A stretch of 64,000 nucleotides of DNA from Desulfofustis sp. PB-SRB1 (GCA_016722945.1 JAEQMT010000023.1:62001-126000); one strand, 5' to 3'; positions 53,051 through 61,937 are shown, counted from the stretch's first letter. A program made the numbers and translations. Notes: generated by a model from the letters alone, not told the origin.

Positions 53051-53689
53051 CTAAGTCTTTTCGTGGATGGAATCTACCAGCCCATAGGCTCGTTGGGTAG
53101 CAGGGCGCTCCCGGATGGTGTCAAACCACCGTTTGATGTTGGGAAAATCATCAAGATTCTGGCTTTGCCGCTTGTGCGGAACGATCCACGGGTAACAGGC
53201 CATGTCGGCAATGGAGTAGTCATCGACGATGAATTCACGCCCCTGCAGCTGTTTATCCAGCACCCCGTATAGCCGAGCCGTCTCGGTAACGTAGCGCTCA
53301 ATGGCATAGTCAATCTTATCTGTGGCAAAGAAGCTGAAGTGGTGGTTCTGTCCGGCCATCGGACCCAGCCCCGCCATCTGCCAGAACAGCCACTGCAGGG
53401 TGGCAAGCCGCCTGCGCGGCTCGGTCGGCATGAATTGGCCGGTTTTCTCGGCAAGGTAGAGCAAAATAGCACCCGATTCGAACAGGGGCACCGGTTCACC
53501 GCCATCGGCGGGGGCACGATCGACAATGGCCGGAATCTTGTTGTTGGGGGCAATTGCCAGAAAATCATCGGTGAATTGTTCGCCGGCGCCGATATTGATG
53601 GGGTGTAGCCGGTAGGGGAGCCCCGTTTCCTCAAGAAACATGGTGATTTTGTGGCCGTTTGGGGTGGTCCAGTAGTAGAGCTCAATCAT
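53051..53689 (-). CDS. glutathione S-transferase family protein (YfcG-like)
   Basis: 212 residues with a thioredoxin-fold N-terminal domain (YYWTTPNGHKITMFLEE, NNKIPAIVD, ESGAILLYLAEK) and an all-helical C-terminal domain (DDYSIADMACYPW). The TxPNGxK start is typical of YfcG/YghU-type disulfide-bond oxidoreductases. It precedes the hydrolase gene by about 20 bases. Confidence 0.85.
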   Translation of the reverse strand: MIELYYWTTPNGHKITMFLEETGLPYRLHPINIGAGEQFTDDFLAIAPNNKIPAIVDRAPADGGEPVPLFESGAILLYLAEKTGQFMPTEPRRRLATLQWLFWQMAGLGPMAGQNHHFSFFATDKIDYAIERYVTETARLYGVLDKQLQGREFIVDDYSIADMACYPWIVPHKRQSQNLDDFPNIKRWFDTIRERPATQRAYGLVDSIHEKT

Positions 53690-53815
53690 GGCTGCCTCAT
53701 GTGGTCGGTAATTTTAATGGTTCATTATGCTTCACTTGCACAACCAGTAAATCTTTTCCCTGCGCCAGCAAAAGCTGTGTCTGCTGTCGCGCCGCACCCC
53801 GGGGTGATTGGCAGA

Positions 53816-54352
53816 TTAAAATCGTGATCCCGGCTGCTGCAAAAATGTTTCCTCGGCGGCAGTACTCACTCTGCCAAGCAATTGATTGCGATGGGGATAA
53901 CGGCCGAATTCTTCGATAATGCGCTGGTGCTTGATTTCCCATTTCAGGTTTTCCTCCAACCCTTCCTGGCTGTAGAGCCGTCGTGCCTCTTCGTGAATAA
54001 CGAGTGATTCACTGTGCATGTACGGCAAATAGAAAAAGCTTTTCATCTCCGGTGCCAACTCGTGGTCAGCGCCCCGTGCCACCCCCTCCTGGGCCAGTGC
54101 CAGGGCGAGGGGATCAGTGGCAAAAGCCTCAGCCGAATCCCTGAACATGTTGCGGGGAAACTGATCGAGAATGATGATTTCGGCCAGCCTGCCTTGAGCG
54201 GTGGTACGCCAGTCAAAGAGCTCGCATCGGCGTGCCCGCAGGTATCGGTTCATGAACCGCCGGCGGATGATCTCATCAAAGGCTACATCTTTTGTAAAGC
54301 GCTGGGCGGGGGTTGTTTCGCTAAACCAGAAGTCGATGATTTCAGTATGCAT
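53816..54352 (-). CDS. DUF924 family protein
   Basis: 178 residues from the ATG at 54352. Family hallmarks are EIIDFWFSE at the start, then IILDQFPRNMFR and FFYLPYMHSE and HQRIIEEFGRYPHRN. DUF924 proteins are TPR-like; their function is not established. An upstream in-frame ATG at 54448 would add residues with no family match. Confidence 0.85.
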   Translation of the reverse strand: MHTEIIDFWFSETTPAQRFTKDVAFDEIIRRRFMNRYLRARRCELFDWRTTAQGRLAEIIILDQFPRNMFRDSAEAFATDPLALALAQEGVARGADHELAPEMKSFFYLPYMHSESLVIHEEARRLYSQEGLEENLKWEIKHQRIIEEFGRYPHRNQLLGRVSTAAEETFLQQPGSRF

Positions 54353-54430
54353 GATGTTATTTTCACCGTGATGAGGTACTCTTTGATAAATCTTATTCTT
54401 CCATCTCAGACAATTAACTGATCGTAGAAC

Positions 54431-54919
54431 ATGCAAGAAGATAAACACTGCACCGTGGTTGTACCGACAATGCTTGGTCGAATTATGTGCGTGGGTGACA
54501 GCCGGGCGATTTATTCTATCTCACTCAGGCCCAGGGCAGCGCAATTGGCGGAGGCGAACGATGAAGCAATACTGCCGCCCCTAATGCAAGAGGCCAGGCG
54601 TCAGTTGGAGGCCTATTTTGCCGGTAAGCTGACCAGTTTCGATCTGCCGTACAGGCTGACCGGTACCCCATTTCAGAAGCAGGCCTGGAAAGAGATGGCA
54701 GCCATTGGGTTTGGCCGGGTGCGCAGCTACGGAGAGATTGCCAAAATACTGGGTAACCCGGGTCTGGCCCGGGCGGTGGGCGGGGCCGCCAACCGCAATC
54801 CACTTCCCCTGGTGGTGCCGTGACACCGGGTGGTGGGCGCCGGCGGCGCCCTTGGCGGCTTTGCCTCAGGCAGCACCATGAAACGGGCATTGCTCAAACA
54901 CGAAGGGGTGGAGTTATAA
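54431..54919 (+). CDS. ogt: methylated-DNA-[protein]-cysteine methyltransferase with Sec at the active site
   Basis: 162 residues when the in-frame TGA at 54821-54823 is read as selenocysteine 131. The sequence before it has the alkyltransferase motifs (GTPFQKQAWKEM, VRSYGEIA, ARAVGGAANRNPLPLVVP); after it comes HRVVGAGGALGGFASG and KRALLKHEGVEL. The TGA therefore sits exactly where family members have Cys in PCHRV, the residue that accepts the alkyl group. Reading stops at TAA 54917-54919. A perfect hairpin begins 11 bases after the TGA. The start at 54431 has a weak ribosome site. The gene is divergent from the DUF924 gene. Confidence 0.88.
54835..54851 (+). promoter_or_regulatory. bacterial SECIS-like hairpin of the alkyltransferase
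   Basis: GGGCGCC (54835-54841), loop GGC, GGCGCCC (54845-54851): a perfect seven-base stem of 17 nucleotides in total, beginning 11 bases after the TGA. The 11-base spacing and 17-base size equal those of E. coli fdhF, and the loop is the same as in the mvhD hairpin. Confidence 0.75.
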
Positions 54920-54998
54920 CCGTAATGGATACTATTGCTGAAATTGGTGGCCATAAACACCAGAAAACGACCGGGTACTGTCAACTGGTAAGGTAAGT

Positions 54999-55027
54999 GT
55001 TGCGCGCTGCGCAACGTTAAGTATAAT
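54999..55027 (+). promoter_or_regulatory. higBA promoter with palindromic operator
   Basis: GTTGCGC-GCT-GCGCAAC (54999-55015) overlaps a -35-like TTGCGC at 55000, and a perfect TATAAT lies at 55022-55027, 16 bases on. Placement over the promoter fits autorepression by HigA. Confidence 0.6.
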
Positions 55028-55033
55028 ATTGCT

Positions 55034-55312
55034 GTGATAAAATCGTTTAAGCATAAAGGGCTACGTAACCTTTTTGAGAAGGGAAGCGTATCTGGAATTC
55101 AACCAAGTCACAAGCAGAAGCTCAGAATGCGCCTCATCGCACTCGATACAGCAACATGTATTGATGATATGAATGTTCCGGGCTGGCGGCTCCATAGTTT
55201 GAAGGGAGACCGTCAAGGATTGTGGTCGATAGATGTCAACCGAAATTGGCGTATTGTGTTCGAATTCAAGGACGGCAACGCCTACCTTGTGGACTATGAG
55301 GATTACCACTAA
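55034..55312 (+). CDS. higB: HigB-family toxin
   Basis: 92 residues of the RelE/HigB fold: IKSFKHKGLRNLFEKG, HKQKLRMRLIALDTATCIDDMNVPGWRLHSLKGDR and NWRIVFEFKDGNAYLVDYEDYH. The family cleaves mRNA in the ribosome. Toxin before antitoxin is the Hig order. The start codon is GTG or an early ATG. Confidence 0.88.
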   Translation: MIKSFKHKGLRNLFEKGSVSGIQPSHKQKLRMRLIALDTATCIDDMNVPGWRLHSLKGDRQGLWSIDVNRNWRIVFEFKDGNAYLVDYEDYH

Positions 55313-55602
55313 TGACTATGTATAACCCTCCCCATCCAGGGGAATTTATTCAAGAAGTATATTTGAAACCGCTGGGGATGTCGGCACGAAGTGTTGCGCT
55401 GCAACTAAAGGTCTCCCCTTCAACATTTGTAAGAATATTGAAAGGGCAAAGCTCAATCAGTCCAGCGATGGCTCTTCGTTTATCCAGATGCTTAGGTCGT
55501 AGCCCGGAAAGCTGGCTCCATATGCAAGATAGTTATAACCTTTGGCATGCAAAGAAAAGTTTAGATCTTTCCGAGATAAACCCGATCCAGGTACCTGCTT
55601 AA
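55312..55602 (+). CDS. higA: HigA-family antitoxin
   Basis: 96 residues with a HigA-type helix-turn-helix: NPPHPGEFIQEVYLKPLGMSARSVALQLKVSPSTFVRILKG and LSRCLGRSPESWLHMQDSYNLW. Its ATG overlaps the higB stop (TAATG), so the two are co-translated. It neutralises HigB and represses the operon. Confidence 0.9.
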   Translation: MTMYNPPHPGEFIQEVYLKPLGMSARSVALQLKVSPSTFVRILKGQSSISPAMALRLSRCLGRSPESWLHMQDSYNLWHAKKSLDLSEINPIQVPA

Positions 55603-55914
55603 AAACAGTAAACTCCATCATAAAAACCGGATGAATTTTGCCGTTTCTAACAATAAATGAGATACATTAAAGGGATTTTGGGAAGTGTGATTTTTTGTTT
55701 AAGATCAAGGCGCGAGGCAAATTTTACCGCAGGTATATGACTGATATCTCGATGGAAACATTTTTTACACAACGCTGAGATTGGGCGAAAAGATCATTTT
55801 GCAAGGTCCTTATTAATTGTAGCCAATGGCTGACTGTTTGCTCCGCGAATCAATGTCGTCTATGTTTTCTGCTGTGCGAACCCGTTGCACCCTTCGTAAA
55901 TAAGGAGAAAAATC
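55603..55914. other. 312-base gap without a gene
   Basis: Holds a family B repeat at 55690-55809 and the upstream region of the flavoprotein gene (AAGGAG close to its ATG). No other gene was seen. Confidence 0.6.
55690..55809 (+). repeat. dispersed repeat family B, copy 3
   Basis: Shares AAGATCAAGGCGCGAGG, AATTTTACCGC, CTGATAT and GAGATTGGGCGAAAAG with the copy at 52266 but lacks the leftmost 15 bases. Confidence 0.75.
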
Positions 55915-56550
55915 GTGAAAGTTATTGGATTTAATGGTAGCCCCAGAAAGAGAGGAAACACCGCATCTTCTTTGCATATCGTTTTGGCTGAATTTGAAAA
56001 GGCGGGTATTGCAACGGAAATGGTTCATGTGGGGAAAGAAAAAATCAGGGGCTGCATAGCCTGTATGGGCTGTCGGAAAAATCAGGATGAAGCCTGCACC
56101 ATTACCGACGATCCGGTAAATGACTGGATTCAGCTGATCAAAGAAGCAGACGGGGTTTTGTTCGGCTCACCGGTATATTTTTCCGGAGTTGCCGGGACCA
56201 TGAAGTCGTTTCTTGACCGGGCTTTTTTTGTTTCATCGGTTAACGGGGGGCTGTTTCGACATAAGGTCGGAGCGGCTGTCGCCGCGGTAAGGCGCTCTGG
56301 GGGGCTTCCTACGGTTGACACCCTGAATCACTACATCAACTACTCCGAGATGATCATGCCTTCCGCCAACTACTGGAACGTGGCACATGGTCTTGCTCCC
56401 GGTGAAATGGAAAAGGATTATGAAGGCACCCAGATCATGGAGGTTTTAGGCAAAAACATGGCGTGGATCATGAAAATTATTGAACATGGTAAAAAAGAGA
56501 TCCCCGCTCCCGCCAAGGTTGATAAAATTGCCACCAACTTTATCCGCTGA
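55915..56550 (+). CDS. iron-sulfur flavoprotein / NADPH-dependent FMN reductase family
   Basis: 211 residues. Flavodoxin-like FMN site GFNGSPRKRGNT, a cysteine cluster GCIACMGC with a further Cys in DEACTI (an iron-sulfur flavoprotein motif), and FGSPVYFSGVAGTMKSFLDR. Such proteins reduce small electrophiles or oxygen species in anaerobes. AAGGAG lies just before the ATG. Confidence 0.85.
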   Translation: MKVIGFNGSPRKRGNTASSLHIVLAEFEKAGIATEMVHVGKEKIRGCIACMGCRKNQDEACTITDDPVNDWIQLIKEADGVLFGSPVYFSGVAGTMKSFLDRAFFVSSVNGGLFRHKVGAAVAAVRRSGGLPTVDTLNHYINYSEMIMPSANYWNVAHGLAPGEMEKDYEGTQIMEVLGKNMAWIMKIIEHGKKEIPAPAKVDKIATNFIR

Positions 56551-56619
56551 TCCCCGCGACGATTTTCCTGCAGACCCGATTTTCGATTTTCCGGGGACAG
56601 TATATTTGATTGCTTCGCA

Positions 56620-56730
56620 AAAACCCCAATTACGGTCATTGTGGAGTTGAACCGAAATCTATCATACATTGAATTTACTGGATTCCCGCTTTCGCGGGAA
56701 TGACGTAAGCAAGCAAATGTGAGGTTTTTA
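56620..56730 (+). repeat. dispersed repeat family C, copy 2
   Basis: AACCCCAATTACGGTCATTG, GGATTCCCGCTTTCGCGGGA (arms ATTCCCGC and GCGGGAAT, loop TTTC) and AAGCAAGCAAATGTGAGG. The ATTCCC-N8-GGGAAT hairpin resembles the dRS3 repeat known in Neisseria, a resemblance only. Confidence 0.75.
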
Positions 56731-56805
56731 CGACGCCATCATATTTGTTACCCATAAAACCTGTCAGAAAAGTGGCGGTTTCGTCGCGACCTCCAATGTT
56801 GACGC

Positions 56806-59190
56806 TCACATCGGGGTCATCTGCCAGATGCCGCAGGGGCAGGTGTCGGCGCAGAAGCCGCAACCGATGCATTTGTCGTCATTGGAGATGTACTCAAACG
56901 GTCTGGTAGCGGCGGCGTCGGTGTAGTCGGCCCGGGTGATGGCGCCGGTGGGGCAGATGGTTTCGCACAGATGACAGTCGCGACAGGTGGCGCAGGAAAG
57001 GCAGCGATCCGCCTGCTGCGCCTCGGTGGTGCCTTTTGCATCCGGGTGATAATGGGCAATGGTGAGTGATGAAATCGGAATAAGCGGCCGGTCAAAGGGA
57101 TGCCACTGCTCACCTTTGATCTGGGCCAGAATAAACTCCGCCGCGTTTTTACCGGCCCCCAGGGCATCGGTGGCAAGACCCGGTTTTTCCACATCGCCCA
57201 CCGCTAATACCTTTCTATCAGAGGTCGTATGACCCGGTTCCGTTTTGATCCAGTTGGCCCCGCCGACGGTCATGGTCTCCACCGATTCGGGGAGAAAGGG
57301 CAGGGACGGCACATCGCCGATGGAAATAAAGACATTGTTGGCGGGAATCAGTTCACCCTCGCTGGTGATGAGGCCCTCACCATTTACCTCTTTGGTCACT
57401 ACCGGCCAGCGGAAGCGGGCGCCCAAAGCCTCGGCGGCCTCTTTTTCGGCGCCGAAGGCAAGGGGTTTCTGGATATCGATCAAGGTAACGTGTTTCGCGC
57501 CCAGCCGATATGCCTCGCAGGCTACATCGCAGCCCACGTTACCGGCGCCGATAACCACCACCTCATCGCCGATATCCATGGAGTCCGCACCTTTTGCCTC
57601 TTTCAAGAAATCAAGAGCGGGGATCACCCGTTCATGGCCGGGAAAGGTAAGGCGACGCGGCTGATGGGTGCCCACCGCGATGACCACATAGTCAAAATCG
57701 TCACGCAACTGAGCAAAGCGTGCCCCATCCATTTCCGCCCCGAGATGCACATGAATATTGGACATGGAGGTGAAGCGCTTGATTTCTTCATCCCAGATGG
57801 CTTGGGGCAGCCGCTCCCAGGGAATGACCTGGGCAAGCTTACCCCCCAGCCTGGTGTCTTTTTCAAAGATATGGGTTTCAACCCCGCCGATGGCCAGCTG
57901 CCAGGCCACGTTCATCCCACCCGGTCCGCCGCCGATTACCGCCACTTTGACGCCCAGTGATTCACCTTCTTCGGGAGGGGGAAAATTGGCCACGGCACGG
58001 CCCAGCACCTGCATTTCAATAGAGCCGTCAATGCCCACCCGGGTGCAGTTTTCCATACAGAGGTTGGGGCAGATTGCCCCGCAGACCGAAGCCGGCAACG
58101 GGGTGTAACCCAGTACCAATTGATAGGCCTCATCTATCTTACCCTCGCGGATGAGGCGCAGCCGCTCCACCGTGGGAATGTGGATAGGACAATGATAGGT
58201 GCATGGCGCCACCGCCTCGTCGTTCGCCCACCACGGTGTGCGACGTCGCAGATCACCGGTGACGATAGCGCCGATAACGGAGCGGTCGAGGCCGGGGGAG
58301 AGATCACGCAGGGGATCGCCGCCGCCAAACGCGTTGTTCCAGAACTCTTCCCGAAAGCGTGCCATGGGCATGGGCCCGGCAAACATCAGGGCCCGTTCCT
58401 GCGGGGTTATGGCGTTGAGTACCTGCCATTGATCACGTACGGTGAGCACATCGAGCAGCTCCGGGCGGCCGATTTTTTCAAGATAGGTCGGCATCTGCTC
58501 AACCAGCCATTGCCATTGGTCATCATCGGGCGGGGCCAGGCGGGAGTTTGTTCGGGAATAGGAGTCGTCGATGGGCCCACGAAAATAAATGGTGCCGCCA
58601 ACCATGCCGACGCAGGGGCGATAGCCCAGGACGTTGTCCGGGTTTTTCGGTTCGATCCCGCAGACGACGGCAACACCGCCGCAATTGAACTCGGCGAACG
58701 AATCACCGGTGGAGCCAAGCACCCACAGCTCCGGGCGTTCATAGTCAGGGTTCCATTTCGTCATGGTGAGGCCGCGGGCGCCGATGGAGCCGCCGATAAA
58801 GACCTTGCCCGCCGCCATGGCGTTGCACACCCCGTTGGTGGCGTCCCCTAAAATGGTGATTTCCGCACCGATATTGAGATAGCCCACATCATCTGATACC
58901 GCGTTGTGACAGATGATACTGGTGCCGGGCATGCCCATGCAGCCGAGACGCTGACCACAGGGGCCGGAGATTTCCAGATGCAGCCCTTCCGGCCGCTGCA
59001 ACCGGATGCCGATATTATGTTGGCCGTAGGTGCGCAGCACAACTTCGGATGACTCGGCGGCGGCCAGCCGCACAAGCCGCTCAAAATCCATGGAACTGAG
59101 CCGCAGGCCGTTTTCGTCAAGTCCGGAAACCATGGTCATGGCCGGGTTAGCCGGGTTTTCGGCGGATTGGTCAACAGGAAGATCGTTCAT
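56806..59190 (-). CDS. glutamate synthase GXGXG domain fused to NADPH oxidoreductase and ferredoxin domains
   Basis: 794 residues, three parts. The N-terminal 250 residues are a GltB3-like glutamate synthase C-terminal (GXGXG) domain (YLNIGAEITILGDATNGVCNAMAAGKVFIGGSIGARGL). Next comes a GltA/beta-subunit oxidoreductase (about 340-700) with CGAICPNLCMENC cysteines, VIGGGPGGMN (FAD) and VIGAGNVGCDVA (NAD(P)). It ends in a two-cluster ferredoxin (CRDCHLCETICPTG, CIGCGFCADTCPCG). It supplies electrons for glutamate synthesis. It is the last gene of the glutamate synthase operon. Confidence 0.88.
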   Translation of the reverse strand: MNDLPVDQSAENPANPAMTMVSGLDENGLRLSSMDFERLVRLAAAESSEVVLRTYGQHNIGIRLQRPEGLHLEISGPCGQRLGCMGMPGTSIICHNAVSDDVGYLNIGAEITILGDATNGVCNAMAAGKVFIGGSIGARGLTMTKWNPDYERPELWVLGSTGDSFAEFNCGGVAVVCGIEPKNPDNVLGYRPCVGMVGGTIYFRGPIDDSYSRTNSRLAPPDDDQWQWLVEQMPTYLEKIGRPELLDVLTVRDQWQVLNAITPQERALMFAGPMPMARFREEFWNNAFGGGDPLRDLSPGLDRSVIGAIVTGDLRRRTPWWANDEAVAPCTYHCPIHIPTVERLRLIREGKIDEAYQLVLGYTPLPASVCGAICPNLCMENCTRVGIDGSIEMQVLGRAVANFPPPEEGESLGVKVAVIGGGPGGMNVAWQLAIGGVETHIFEKDTRLGGKLAQVIPWERLPQAIWDEEIKRFTSMSNIHVHLGAEMDGARFAQLRDDFDYVVIAVGTHQPRRLTFPGHERVIPALDFLKEAKGADSMDIGDEVVVIGAGNVGCDVACEAYRLGAKHVTLIDIQKPLAFGAEKEAAEALGARFRWPVVTKEVNGEGLITSEGELIPANNVFISIGDVPSLPFLPESVETMTVGGANWIKTEPGHTTSDRKVLAVGDVEKPGLATDALGAGKNAAEFILAQIKGEQWHPFDRPLIPISSLTIAHYHPDAKGTTEAQQADRCLSCATCRDCHLCETICPTGAITRADYTDAAATRPFEYISNDDKCIGCGFCADTCPCGIWQMTPM

Positions 59191-59196
59191 GATGCT

Positions 59197-60837
59197 CTAA
59201 CACACATATTTAATTTGCAGCCGCTCAGCGGCGTCCTTGTCGTTGATGCCGATGGCGTCCGACATGCCGATGGGCAGGCTCTGCGAGCGGCCCAGCGGCG
59301 CCATGATTTTTTTGACTTCGGTCTGAATAGCCATGTAGGTGTGGGCCACCCGCTCGGCTACCTGATCGGGATCGAGGCGGCGATAGAGCTTGGGGTTCTG
59401 GCTGGTGATACCCTTCGGGCAGATCCCGACATTACACACGTTGCACCGGTTCTGCTCGCTGCCCAGGCAACCGGAGGCCGACTGCATGATGTATTTGCCG
59501 ATGTGTACGGCGCTTGCTCCCAGCATGATCAGGGCCATGCCGTTTTGCGCGACGTTGCCGTTCTTGCCGACACCACCTGCGGCATACAGGGGAATTTCGT
59601 TCTGCTTGCCCTGGGCGGCGAGATCGAGATAGCACTCGCGCAGGTTGGAGGCCACCGGATGACCGGTGGCATCGAGCGATACATCATAGGCGGCGCCGGT
59701 GCCGCCGTCGATCCCGTCGATGAGCAGGCCGCCCGCATAGGGATTGCGCACCAGGTTGTTGAGTACCGCTTTGGCGGACGTGGATGCCGATATCTTGGGG
59801 TAGACCGGCACCTTGTGGTCAAAGGCCATGGAAAGGGTCTGAATCATCTTCATGACGCTTTCCTCGATGGAGTACAGGGTCTGATGCACCGGTGGCGAGG
59901 GCAGATCGACACCTTCGGGTACACCGCGCAGCCGGGCGATCAGCTTGGAGACCTTGTACCACATGAGCAGTCCGCCGTCGCCCGGCTTGGCGCCCTGACC
60001 ATACTTGATTTCGATGGCGGCGGGATAACACTGCATGTCGTCGATGGCGCGGATGATCTCGTCCCAGCCGAAATAGCCGGAGGCAATCTGCAGGATGATG
60101 TATTTGAGATAGGGGCTTTTCAGCACCCAGGGCGGGCAGCCGCCCTCGCCGGTGCACATGACTACCGGAATTCCCAGCACCTCGTTACAATAGGCCACCC
60201 CCTGGAGCAGCCCCAGCCACATATTGGGTGACAGGGCGCCAAACGACATGGAGCCGATAATAAACGGGAAAACTTCTCGAGTCGGCGGGATCCAGCCATC
60301 GTTGAGGCGCCGCTCAAGGTACTGTTCGGGCGACAGGATGCGGCCGATCGTGGTAGTCAGGCTGAATTCGTGGCGGCCCGCGTCCAGAGCCGGGTCGGTG
60401 AGCATGGAAATGCGGTCGAACATGATCCGGTCGAGCAGGGTGGGGCCGGTGACGTTGCGCCTGCCGCCGCGCTTGCCCGCTTCACCGTTTTGATTATGAA
60501 GGAACACACTGCGGTTTTCCACCGTGTTGGGCACCGGCGCTATCGCCTCATTGGGGCAGACCATGGCGCACATGCCGCAGCCGATGCAGCTATGTTTCAT
60601 ATCGGTGCGCTGGCGTACCCCGACAAAAGTGCGGTAGTCGTTGCCCCGTTTGTTGGTCAACACCTCCAGTTGCGGAATACGCTGCCGGCGGTAGCCCAGG
60701 TAGAGGCACTCCTTGGGACATACCGCGGCGCATTGGCCGCACAGGGTGCACCGGTCCTCCCGGTGCTGGATGATCCAGGGGCAGTCGAGATATGTCAGGC
60801 TGCCAGGGGTAACGGGAACTGATCGTATTGAGACCAT
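59197..60837 (-). CDS. glutamate synthase FMN-binding domain (GltB2) with ferredoxin
   Basis: 546 residues. The N-terminal ferredoxin has CTLCGQCAAVCPKEC and CIGCGMCAMVCPNE; the main body is the FMN-binding synthase domain (FPFIIGSMSFGALSP, EIKYGQGAKPGDGG, LIDGIDGGTGAAYD) and CNVCNVGICPKGI carries the 3Fe-4S Cys group. It combines 2-oxoglutarate and ammonia. The start lies inside the upstream gene with a strong ribosome site (GAAAGGAG), giving a 43-base overlap. Confidence 0.9.
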   Translation of the reverse strand: MVSIRSVPVTPGSLTYLDCPWIIQHREDRCTLCGQCAAVCPKECLYLGYRRQRIPQLEVLTNKRGNDYRTFVGVRQRTDMKHSCIGCGMCAMVCPNEAIAPVPNTVENRSVFLHNQNGEAGKRGGRRNVTGPTLLDRIMFDRISMLTDPALDAGRHEFSLTTTIGRILSPEQYLERRLNDGWIPPTREVFPFIIGSMSFGALSPNMWLGLLQGVAYCNEVLGIPVVMCTGEGGCPPWVLKSPYLKYIILQIASGYFGWDEIIRAIDDMQCYPAAIEIKYGQGAKPGDGGLLMWYKVSKLIARLRGVPEGVDLPSPPVHQTLYSIEESVMKMIQTLSMAFDHKVPVYPKISASTSAKAVLNNLVRNPYAGGLLIDGIDGGTGAAYDVSLDATGHPVASNLRECYLDLAAQGKQNEIPLYAAGGVGKNGNVAQNGMALIMLGASAVHIGKYIMQSASGCLGSEQNRCNVCNVGICPKGITSQNPKLYRRLDPDQVAERVAHTYMAIQTEVKKIMAPLGRSQSLPIGMSDAIGINDKDAAERLQIKYVC

Positions 60838-61937
60838 ATATGCAACTCCTTTCTATCCGGGGGAATAACCACCGTGTGTTCGCGCATGGGTTGAAAATCA
60901 AGACGTGTGTCGCGATCGGGCACCAGTGCATCGACCCCGCACATTTCCGAGGCCATCGCCCAGACGCCGGGCCTGCCGCCAACCGTGGCCGGCCGCAGCT
61001 TTTTGTGATCCATCACCAGTAGGCAGGACTCATCAGGCAGGGTGCCGATCACCGCGTTGGGGCCGTCGATGATGAGCCGCCGGCAGACGTTGCGTAGCTC
61101 GCGCAGAAAATCGGCCTGCGGGTGGACGTCGATTTCAGCCGGGCTGAGCGGGGTGATGATATGTTTGTAGGCGGCAAGCGGCAGCTTGAGATGGTTGAGG
61201 GTGTAGTGAAGAATATGGGTGAAGACCTCCGAGTCGCTCTGGTAGCCCATGTAGCCGGGAAACCCGCGACCCAGCAGCCAGTCGCGGATCGGCACGAACG
61301 CGGTATTTTCACCATTGGTCATGGTAGCCACACCCTGGATGAAAAAGGGGTGACAGGCGTAGAGGTTGATGCCGTAGTTGGTGTTCTGGCGACCCTGCGC
61401 CATACAGACCCGTGACTTGATCTGGCCGTCGTGCAGGCTCAACATGTTGCCCACCTGCAAGGGCCAGCCCACCTCCTTGATCATCACCACATCGGGCCAG
61501 AAGGAAAACACCGACAGATCGCCGCCATGCTCCTCGCCGTCTTTGCGCAGGGCAAGGCGTGTTTTCATCATCTCCATGCCGCGCACCTCCGGTGATGACT
61601 CACGAAATCGCTCCGGCATCCGGTAGGCGCGGATAAAATAGCGGTGCCGGTCGGCCCCTTCCATATGGTGGCGCTGCATATCGAATTTGTGATCGTATTT
61701 GAGTTCGAATCCGCGTTTTTCCATGAAGTTTTCAAGTCTGCGCCACGCTTTTTCACTCTCGGCGATACCGGAGAGGATGGGAAAGCGGGGGTTGTACCTG
61801 AAATCTTCAAACTCCATGCCGCGCATCAGCAGCCCAAGCCCGGAGCCGTCGTAGCCCTCCTGCATGGCCTCCATGGCCTGGAGCATCTCGTATGGAGAGA
61901 ACGGGACGTCGGCTGATTTCAAGGCGAGTCGACACAT
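60795..61937 (-). CDS. glutamate synthase glutaminase domain (class II amidotransferase, GltB1)
   Basis: 380 residues starting MCRLALK, where Cys2 becomes the N-terminal nucleophile after Met removal. The Ntn-hydrolase features include GYDGSGLGLLM, AHGR-type region at MAQGRQNTNYGINLYACHPF and TNGENTAFVPIRDWL. It frees ammonia from glutamine. The archaeal-type split into B1, B2 and B3-A genes is clear from the layout. Confidence 0.85.
   Translation of the reverse strand: MCRLALKSADVPFSPYEMLQAMEAMQEGYDGSGLGLLMRGMEFEDFRYNPRFPILSGIAESEKAWRRLENFMEKRGFELKYDHKFDMQRHHMEGADRHRYFIRAYRMPERFRESSPEVRGMEMMKTRLALRKDGEEHGGDLSVFSFWPDVVMIKEVGWPLQVGNMLSLHDGQIKSRVCMAQGRQNTNYGINLYACHPFFIQGVATMTNGENTAFVPIRDWLLGRGFPGYMGYQSDSEVFTHILHYTLNHLKLPLAAYKHIITPLSPAEIDVHPQADFLRELRNVCRRLIIDGPNAVIGTLPDESCLLVMDHKKLRPATVGGRPGVWAMASEMCGVDALVPDRDTRLDFQPMREHTVVIPPDRKELHIWSQYDQFPLPLAA

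Noticed and set aside
54821-54823. TGA in the alkyltransferase as a simple stop of a decayed gene
   Set aside because: Motifs after the TGA (HRVVG, GGFASG, LLKHEG) are fully conserved, and the hairpin has canonical spacing.
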